A stretch of DNA of 36,059 nucleotides from a virus. The stretch is taken from positions 1 through 36,059 of IMG/VR virus record IMGVR_UViG_3300042549_000398; one strand, 5' to 3'. The translations under genes were made by a program, and so were the position numbers. A model generated the notes under the pieces. The model ran no database searches, was not told where the DNA came from, and worked only from the letters and a program-made list of their open reading frames with translations. The stretch's first letter is position 1; the number at the start of each line of letters is the position of its first letter. This document shows, piece by piece, positions 31,382 through 36,059 of the stretch.

Positions 31382-32763
31382 GAGGCGTCTAAAAATTCTT
31401 GTCGATAAAGATCAATTATTTTGTTGTGGTTTGCCACGTTGTTGCGCAACAAAGCATATAAACGCTTCTCCGTTGCGCTTCCGTGTATGTGTACGATAGT
31501 CATTGGATTGCGTTGGCCGGGCCTGTCGATGCGTGCGTTTGCTTGCAGATACGTTTCAACACTGGAGGTGGGAGCGTACCAAATAACAGTGTTAGCCGCA
31601 GTCAGTGTTAACCCGTGTGATGCCGCTTGCGGTTGAATAACAAGCACCTTGGGGTCAGTGCGTGTTTGAAATTCTTTGACAATCTCTGCACGTCTGTTAG
31701 CAGACACAGCCCCGTTAATGACATCGCATGTGATGCCGTTCTTAGTTAAGTATTTCGTTAACAACTCAATCGTGTGCGTGAATGGTACAAACACCAACAC
31801 CTTGTGGCTTGACTCGTCAATCACTTCTTTGATTACCTTGAGGCGATCAGACACATCAAACTCAATCACTTCGCCGTTGTCTGAATACACTGCACCGCCT
31901 GAGATTTGCAAGAGCTTGTTGAGCTTTACTGCGGCGTTGATAGCCGTAATCTCTTCTCCTGCTGCCTCAATAAGCATCTGCTTCTTGAGTATGTTGTAGT
32001 ACTTCATCTGCTGTGGTGAGAGTGGAGCCTCTCTGTCAACCGCAGTAACCTCGGGCAAGTCAAGGCAGTCGGCTTTTTCAAACCGAATAGCAGGCTGGAG
32101 TATGTTGTGTACAGTTGCTTCCGCAGTGGGCTTAGGTATCCACCGGTAGTCGGTTATCTTGTGCATGACTGAATCGCGGAACTGGCCAAAGAAAGGTGAC
32201 ACACCCTTGGGGTTCACGAGCTTTGCCAATCCGTAAGCATCCACAGGCGACTGAGCCGCCGGGGTTCCCGTCAACATCCACAGACCCTTGACCACTTTGG
32301 TAATGTCCCGCATGGTTCTCCATCTGTCGGTCTGTGCGTTCTTATACGCAGACGCTTCATCAATCACAATGAGATCAAACCCACCCGCCATGATTTCTTT
32401 CTTAACGATTTCAACGCCATCAAAGTTAATGATGACAAACTCGGCAAGTCCGTTAATGATTTCTTTGCGCTTCTCTCTTCCACCGTGCGCTACGGCTACT
32501 GTGCGATGCAGAGCAAACTTAAACAGATCTTCTTGCCATGCGGCCTTCATCACCGATAGTGGGCAGACGATAAGCACTCGGTTAATTACCCCAACTTTCA
32601 TCAAATAATCCACCGCCCAAATCACTGATGCGGTCTTGCCTGTGCCCTGCTCATTGAAGCAAAAGCTCTTGCGGTTGCCGATTAGAAACTCGGCGGTGGT
32701 CTTCTGATGATCGAACGGGGTGAAGCCGTGTGGCCTTGGCCAGTCATACTCTGATAATTTCAT
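31378..32763 (-). CDS. SNF2-family (superfamily 2) DNA helicase/ATPase
   Basis: A 461-residue two-lobed ATPase with all main SF2 motifs in order: FDHQ (17-20, Q-motif-like), EQGTGKT (38-44, Walker A), VIDEASAYKN (133-142, Walker B, DEAS), LTGTPA (164-169, motif III), QPQAASHGLTLTAAN (377-391, motif V) and QANARIDRPGQ (407-417, motif VI with arginine finger). The DEAx box, 'LTGTP' and 'RxxRxGQ' combination is typical of SNF2-like phage helicases, which lack the large insertions of eukaryotic remodellers. It should translocate on double-stranded DNA, helping replication, recombination or removal of bound proteins. The start is ATG 32763; its first 20 bases overlap the small upstream gene. Its stop codon overlaps the -35 of the leader promoter. 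Confidence 0.92.
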   Translation of the reverse strand: MKLSEYDWPRPHGFTPFDHQKTTAEFLIGNRKSFCFNEQGTGKTASVIWAVDYLMKVGVINRVLIVCPLSVMKAAWQEDLFKFALHRTVAVAHGGREKRKEIINGLAEFVIINFDGVEIVKKEIMAGGFDLIVIDEASAYKNAQTDRWRTMRDITKVVKGLWMLTGTPAAQSPVDAYGLAKLVNPKGVSPFFGQFRDSVMHKITDYRWIPKPTAEATVHNILQPAIRFEKADCLDLPEVTAVDREAPLSPQQMKYYNILKKQMLIEAAGEEITAINAAVKLNKLLQISGGAVYSDNGEVIEFDVSDRLKVIKEVIDESSHKVLVFVPFTHTIELLTKYLTKNGITCDVINGAVSANRRAEIVKEFQTRTDPKVLVIQPQAASHGLTLTAANTVIWYAPTSSVETYLQANARIDRPGQRNPMTIVHIHGSATEKRLYALLRNNVANHNKIIDLYRQEFLDAS

Positions 32764-32920
32764 GTGGTTTTAATCTAATTGTGTTTCTTGCAAGTTCTAG
32801 TTCAAGTAAGTCACGTTCATACAAGTCGTTAAAAAGCGGCATCTGGTCGTGGTTGTGAATTTCCATCCAATCAACCCATCCACTACCAAAGATAAGTAGC
32901 CACTTATCCTCGGATGTCAT
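32744..32920 (-). CDS. 58-residue acidic protein between HNH and helicase genes
   Basis: The frame runs from ATG 32920 to TGA 32746-32744 and encodes MTSEDKWLLIFGSGWVDWM then EIHNHDQMPLFNDLYERD and a Leu/Glu-rich helix. The start overlaps the stop of the HNH-like gene as ATGA (32920-32917) and the end overlaps the helicase start by 20 bases. This overlap pattern argues that the frame is real and translated by coupling. No family is recognised; the Trp-rich first half and charged helix could mediate protein contacts. Confidence 0.6.
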   Translation of the reverse strand: MTSEDKWLLIFGSGWVDWMEIHNHDQMPLFNDLYERDLLELELARNTIRLKPHEIIRV

Positions 32921-33231
32921 TTCTTCTTACGTTCCTTGGTGCTTGTCTCAGTCACCAACTTGTGCTGTGAGTTACGCTTAAACGAGCGGTTGGCCGTTGG
33001 GGATTGCACCTTCGTGCCATCCTTGTTAGCGCCACCTTTGCTCAGCGCTTTAACGTGAGCAATGTCTTTGCCTTCCCTAGAATCAGCAGTGCCATCGTTG
33101 TTTTTATCGGGGTGCTTTTTATCGTACTCGTTACGGGCACGTTGGCGCTCCATCCGGTCAGGCAACTCGCCACGGGCAACTTGCTGTTGGTATTCTTTTT
33201 TATAAGGTCTTGGTTTGTTTACGTAAGGCAT
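32917..33231 (-). CDS. HNH endonuclease-like small basic protein
   Basis: A 104-residue protein when started at ATG 33231 (an upstream ATG at 33279 would add 16 residues and overlap the previous gene more). It is very rich in Lys and Arg. The C-terminal half reads EGKDIAHVKALSKGGANKDG ... VQSPTANRSFKRNSQHK, which follows the HNH pattern: H59 in the D-x-x-H-x-x-x-L-S-x-GG strand, and N81 in the NRSF turn. The usual D-H pair is here D-I-A-H, and a second classical metal ligand is not obvious, so activity is uncertain. Phage HNH proteins of this size often act near packaging or in recombination; here it lies among replication genes. The stop overlaps the next ATG (ATGA). Confidence 0.65.
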   Translation of the reverse strand: MPYVNKPRPYKKEYQQQVARGELPDRMERQRARNEYDKKHPDKNNDGTADSREGKDIAHVKALSKGGANKDGTKVQSPTANRSFKRNSQHKLVTETSTKERKKK

Positions 33232-33556
33232 TTTGTTTAACTCTTTCTTGATATACGGCTTCGTTAATAGCCCATTCACGTTCGTTACGACCGCTACGCG
33301 ACTGAACCTTCTCGCCCGTGGGGGATACTAAACCCATCTTCTGCAACTCAGGCAGTCGGCGGGATACAGCAACGCCATCTTCACGGCTATTCATGTTCGC
33401 CATCTTAGCAATACCATCTTTACCTAATGGGCCGTGGTCTAGCAAGGCATGTAGTATCTGATAGTAGTGGGCATGGGCGAACTCCCCTACTTTATCTGCC
33501 GCCTCGTGACTTGTCGAGGGGTCTGTGTTACGTGCGCGTACATAATCATCTGACAT
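33200..33556 (-). CDS. Winged-helix DNA-binding protein
   Basis: A 118-residue protein. It begins with ARNTDPSTSHEAADKVGEF, followed by HAHYYQILHALLDHGPLGKDGIAKM, VAVSRRLPELQKMGLVSPTGE and SRSGRNEREWAI. The helix-helix-wing pattern (IL-AL-HGP, IA, VSRRL-EL-GLV, wing with SGR-REW) matches winged-helix phage proteins of the MarR-like or Rep-like type. It is probably a transcription or replication initiator accessory. AGGA (33566-33563) lies 6 bases before the ATG. The gene starts 3 bases after the nuclease stop, and its end overlaps the HNH start by 32 bases. Confidence 0.75.
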   Translation of the reverse strand: MSDDYVRARNTDPSTSHEAADKVGEFAHAHYYQILHALLDHGPLGKDGIAKMANMNSREDGVAVSRRLPELQKMGLVSPTGEKVQSRSGRNEREWAINEAVYQERVKQNALRKQTKTL

Positions 33557-33559
33557 AGT

Positions 33560-34225
33560 TCATCCTTTGTTATATTCACATTGCTTCACTGAACACCACT
33601 TGCAAAGTGGCCCTGTTTTGGGGTTCCAAACCCCGCTCATGAATGCACCTTCGAGTCGCTCAATATCGGGCAACACTTTCTGCACATACACTGACTTCAT
33701 CTTGGCATCATGCTCGGCCTTGACGAATTCTTTACTGACTACGAACATAAGCGCAGACTTGACCCGCTCGATCTCGGGGTACTTGGCAAACAAGGCGGCG
33801 GCAATCAAATCGAGCTGACCCATGTCGGCATAGCGTGCGTTCTTACTTGTCTTGTAGTCGACCGAGTAGGCTAGCTTCTTCTCGCGGTCTAAGATAACCA
33901 AGTCGGCAATCCCATGCCACCACACGCCCTCGGCTGAGAACTCGCAAGGCTCTAGGTCTTTGGTCAATCCTAGTTTTACCTCGCAATGCTTCTCCCCGGG
34001 GATGGCGTTTAGTCTATCTAGAGAAGACTTAATGTACGCAAACTTCTCTGGTATGGGCGTGCTATCTCGAATGTATTCCTCAGCAACCGTGTGCATCTCC
34101 TTGCCGTACAGCGTAGCTGTTGTGTCACCCTCGATTACGTCCTTGGCAACCTTGGTATGGTAGTACTTCTTAGGGCACTGCTGAAAGGTCTTGAGACTAC
34201 TGAATGACCAAATGAGTTGTTTCAT
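33560..34225 (-). CDS. PD-(D/E)XK nuclease with Cas4/AddB-like Fe-S cysteines
   Basis: A 221-residue nuclease. ATG 34225 is chosen over the TTG at 34240 because it overlaps the stop of the preceding micro-ORF as ATGA. Motifs in order: SFSSLKTFQQCPKKYY (C17), GKEMHTVAEEY (H45), WHGIADLVILD (D108), YSVDYKTSK (D123, K125, the D-x-K core), MGQLDLIA (Q137) and the C-terminal C208-x2-C211-x4-C216. One N-terminal and three C-terminal cysteines around a RecB-like core is the Fe-S cluster arrangement of Cas4 and AddB exonucleases. It should degrade single-stranded or double-stranded DNA ends and probably works in recombination or host DNA degradation. No other CRISPR genes are present, so an adaptation role is not supported. 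Confidence 0.88.
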   Translation of the reverse strand: MKQLIWSFSSLKTFQQCPKKYYHTKVAKDVIEGDTTATLYGKEMHTVAEEYIRDSTPIPEKFAYIKSSLDRLNAIPGEKHCEVKLGLTKDLEPCEFSAEGVWWHGIADLVILDREKKLAYSVDYKTSKNARYADMGQLDLIAAALFAKYPEIERVKSALMFVVSKEFVKAEHDAKMKSVYVQKVLPDIERLEGAFMSGVWNPKTGPLCKWCSVKQCEYNKG

Positions 34226-34314
34226 AAAAAATAAATCCAAATTCGGTTATATAGCCACGCCCAAAAAGCTACAAGAAAAATAAACAAAGCTGAGTAAGTG
34301 TTTTTATTGTTCAT
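34222..34314 (-). CDS. 30-residue single-TM membrane peptide
   Basis: A micro-ORF with ATG 34314-34312 and TGA 34224-34222. It encodes MNNKNTYSALFIFLVAFWAW followed by LYNRIWIYFL: one hydrophobic segment flanked by Asn/Lys and Arg. It overlaps the preceding gene as ATGA (34314-34311) and the nuclease start as ATGA (34225-34222), so all three should be translationally coupled. Both overlaps make chance occurrence unlikely. No known family is recognised. It could be an early membrane effector (for example superinfection or host membrane modulation) or a tether; this is inference. Confidence 0.6.
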   Translation of the reverse strand: MNNKNTYSALFIFLVAFWAWLYNRIWIYFL

Positions 34315-34583
34315 GCTTGTCCCCTTGCTCGGATGGCGGTGGCACATTCTTCGCCATCATCCATGTACTTGTTCATTGACTCACACACCTTCGCACATGC
34401 CTCACGCTCAAGAGACATTGCTACATCAACTGCTTTCTCAGCCGCTTTCATTGCGGCATCATAAAATCGCTGATGCTCATGTTGTGCAACTAAATTGGCA
34501 AAGATTTCAAGGGTTTTAATCACATTTTGTGGTTGGATAATCCCTGCCTCATAAGCCATCTTAATGATTTCATCTTGTGTCAT
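34311..34583 (-). CDS. Conserved hypothetical phage protein, 90 residues
   Basis: A helical protein, MTQDEIIKMAYEAGI at the start, then LEIFANLVAQHEHQRFYDAAM, and ending REACAKVCESMNKYMDDGEE followed by CATAIRARG. The C-terminal 'EREACAKVCE ... ECATAIRARG' pattern is very common in small uncharacterised phage early proteins. ATG 34583 is preferred to an upstream codon at 34616 because it overlaps the stop of the sigma-like gene as ATGA. Three cysteines occur in the second half. The function is unknown; coupling to the micro-ORF on its other side suggests a shared expression unit. Confidence 0.7.
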   Translation of the reverse strand: MTQDEIIKMAYEAGIIQPQNVIKTLEIFANLVAQHEHQRFYDAAMKAAEKAVDVAMSLEREACAKVCESMNKYMDDGEECATAIRARGQA

Positions 34584-35305
34584 ATATTGTCCAATCCTTT
34601 TGTGTACTTCTTCCAAATGTCTTTAGCGCACATGCCCCACAGATCGCCTACCAATTCCTTTAGCTCTTGGTACATCTCGGGCTTGTGTACCTTCAAGTTT
34701 ATAACCCACGTTGCATCTTGAAGCGCGGGTTTAAGTTCTTGCCATAGTTCCTTCTGTTCAGGAGGCATGGTCTTTTCTCTGTAGTGCATTCGCTGTCTAC
34801 GTTCTACGTCTTCCCGCCATTCCTTCTGCCGTGCTTCAATCTCGCGTTTCTTTTGTTCGGTTGTCTTGTAATACTCGGTGGCATAAAACTGCCTCAATAT
34901 CTCACTACGAAATGGATGCTTCATCTTGCGCATGGCTCTAGCTTCGATCTGCCTGATGCGCTCTCTTGTTACATCAAACCTTTTGCCAACTTCTTCTAGG
35001 GTGTAGTCGCAATCCATTTGGATACCAAACCGCATCCGCAATACTTTGGCTTCCCTAGGGGTCAGGCTGTCCAACATCTCTTGCATGTACTCGGCTAACT
35101 CTACCTTGTATAGTTCTTCTTCGGGGTCGATGGTCGGCTCTTCCTCGTATGGTAGGCATGGGAACTCAGGCAACATTGAGTCTTCTTTGTACCCATGGTA
35201 GTAATAAACTTTGATAAGCTCTTGGCTTGCATCCGCAAGTGTGCCGTAGGGTATGGTATGCCCTTTGTACGTGCTACCGTGTTGCCTTCTTTTAGCAAGA
35301 GCCAT
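34580..35305 (-). CDS. Sigma-70 region-4-only regulator with charged C-terminal extension
   Basis: A 241-residue protein when started at ATG 35305 (GGGA 6 bases upstream; a start at 35317 would add four residues). Residues ~77-140 are a sigma-70 region 4: LTPREAKVLRMRFG, YTLEEVGKRFDVTRERIRQI, then EARAMRKMKHPFRSE. They are very close to E. coli RpoD as recalled and keep the -35-reading helix (TRERIRQIEA). No region 2, 3 or 1.1 is visible; the first ~75 residues are unrelated (Tyr/Glu/Pro-rich). After region 4 comes a highly charged helix (KTTEQKKREIEARQKEWREDVERRQRM) and a ~65-residue tail. It should bind RNA polymerase beta flap and/or TTGACA DNA but cannot melt promoters alone, so a competitor, appropriator or replication-linked switch is likely (inference). 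Confidence 0.85.
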   Translation of the reverse strand: MALAKRRQHGSTYKGHTIPYGTLADASQELIKVYYYHGYKEDSMLPEFPCLPYEEEPTIDPEEELYKVELAEYMQEMLDSLTPREAKVLRMRFGIQMDCDYTLEEVGKRFDVTRERIRQIEARAMRKMKHPFRSEILRQFYATEYYKTTEQKKREIEARQKEWREDVERRQRMHYREKTMPPEQKELWQELKPALQDATWVINLKVHKPEMYQELKELVGDLWGMCAKDIWKKYTKGLDNI

Positions 35306-36059
35306 AGGTTTTCCCATACCCTGATTCGCAATTTAGCGGTAACTCAAGCGCCCACTTGGGTCGCACGCGCATACACATCTCTACGTATTCTTGCGCAGTG
35401 TTAGCCTCGGGTGTCGGCGCTATGCAAGCAATCGCATCATGCACAGTCATCACAACCTTGTACTTCTTGGCAATCAGTAGCATCTGCTCACCGATCACGA
35501 TACGGGCTAAGGCTTGGCATACGTTCTCAATGACCTTGCCGCCATAGATTCGGTTGGGTATCGTAGCCTTGCCCCGCTTGGTGTCGTACACCATTTCAGC
35601 TTTGCCTTCTTCACTCTGAAGTATGCGCAGGTTCGGATAACGCAAGTACAAACCATTGGGTAGAAGGATGCCGTTGTTTCCTTCGATCTTTAATATCCCA
35701 TCCCTGCCCAATCCCATTGCGCTATTACGCAGTACGGCTTCAAGGGCTAGGCCCGCTTTCTTCCAAAGCGCAGTAATTTTCGGATACGTTTCGCGGTAAG
35801 TGTTGATAATCCGTTTAGCTTCATCCAATTCAATCGCCACATTAAAGTTCTTGAGTTGCGCTTGGAATTTGGCCGCCCCCATCCCATACCCACAACCAAG
35901 GATAGTGGTCTTACCAACGAATCTCTCATCCTTTGTAATCTCCGAGGCGTCCTTGCCATAAATAGCAGATGCCATGATTTTGTATACATCCTCGCCACGA
36001 TCAAATGCCTCCACTAAGTCGTTCTGTTCCGCAAGCCATGCTAGCGTACGGGCTTCAAT
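35292..36059 (-). CDS. Family A DNA polymerase, C-terminal part (truncated by window)
   Basis: The frame is open from the right edge (36059) to TAA 35294-35292, giving 255 residues of the polymerase domain. The edge begins IEARTLAWLAEQNDLVEAFDRG, the continuation of motif A (normally D-Y-S-Q-I-E-x-R). Next is the motif B helix, KTTILGCGYGMGAAKF (near 35870-35920), with the conserved Lys, Tyr and Gly of the nucleotide-binding helix. Motif C is VMTVHDAI (near 35433-35456). The glutamate of the usual HDE is Ala here, a form I recall from other phage polymerases. It should replicate the phage genome with the PrimPol-helicase. A 3'-5' exonuclease, if present, lies outside the window. The end overlaps the sigma-like gene by 14 bases. 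Confidence 0.93.
   Translation of the reverse strand: MEARTLAWLAEQNDLVEAFDRGEDVYKIMASAIYGKDASEITKDERFVGKTTILGCGYGMGAAKFQAQLKNFNVAIELDEAKRIINTYRETYPKITALWKKAGLALEAVLRNSAMGLGRDGILKIEGNNGILLPNGLYLRYPNLRILQSEEGKAEMVYDTKRGKATIPNRIYGGKVIENVCQALARIVIGEQMLLIAKKYKVVMTVHDAIACIAPTPEANTAQEYVEMCMRVRPKWALELPLNCESGYGKTYGSC

Noticed and set aside
31369-31397. Rightward promoter using the other arm of the palindrome (TTGACA 31369-31374)
   Set aside because: The expected -10 position reads AAAATT or worse, and the downstream plus strand has no genes, only the antisense of the helicase.
33560-34225. CRISPR-Cas adaptation module based on the Cas4-like nuclease
   Set aside because: There is no Cas1, Cas2 or repeat array; stand-alone RecB-like nucleases of this type are common in phages.

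Overview
The window is an interior piece of a tailed double-stranded DNA bacteriophage genome (Caudoviricetes), probably podovirus-like and probably environmental. The evidence is two convergent blocks of almost gapless genes. The plus strand (1-26566) carries tail fibres and adhesins, a lysis cassette and a run of very large low-complexity virion or ejection proteins. The minus strand (36059 down to 26653) carries replication and regulation genes. No integrase, terminase, portal, capsid, tRNA, CRISPR or insertion sequence is visible. The host cannot be named. A sigma-70 region 4 nearly identical to proteobacterial RpoD, a near-consensus TTGACA promoter, and GH108 lysozyme with GTA-type 3TM holin suggest a Gram-negative, proteobacterium-like host (inference).

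Plus strand, left to right: the 3' end of a tail gene (1-315); a 927-residue tail fibre with NGGTG motifs and a duplicated C-terminal unit (325-3108); two small virion proteins (3122-4255); three tandem glycine-rich adhesin-like paralogues (4268-6807); a tail assembly chaperone-like protein (6808-7305); a small cupin (7292-7600). The lysis cassette follows: a 30-residue membrane peptide (7602-7694), a one-TM protein with T4-holin-like topology (7698-8315), GH108 muramidase (8315-8830) and a 3TM holin (8827-9264). Then come a hub or stabilisation-type structural protein (9274-11157), a coiled-coil plus beta protein (11154-11819), and five presumed internal virion proteins (11829-26566). These include a 1398-residue protein with a 31-unit DTKA tandem repeat and a 2208-residue polyvalent-type protein with an HExxH metallopeptidase motif.

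Minus strand, in transcription order from the right edge: family A DNA polymerase (partial); a sigma-70 region-4-only protein; a 90-residue protein; a 30-residue membrane peptide; a Cas4/AddB-like Fe-S PD-(D/E)XK nuclease; a winged-helix protein; an HNH-like protein; a 58-residue protein; an SNF2-type helicase. Next is the only real intergenic gap (31228-31377). It holds a near-consensus promoter with a palindromic -35 and a roughly 100-nt leader that can fold into a four-stem structure. After it come a conserved 137-residue protein, a Cys4 protein with an acidic tail (candidate ssDNA-binding protein), a small HTH protein, a PrimPol-DUF927 helicase fusion, and a 64-residue protein. An intrinsic terminator working only leftwards (26565-26593) closes this block where the two transcription units converge.

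Most interesting items: the structured leader RNA downstream of the strong promoter, the RpoD-like region-4-only regulator, the micro-ORFs linked by ATGA overlaps, the tandem adhesin array, and the ejection proteins with peptidase and repeat modules. All functional statements rest on reading motifs by eye; no database search was run.
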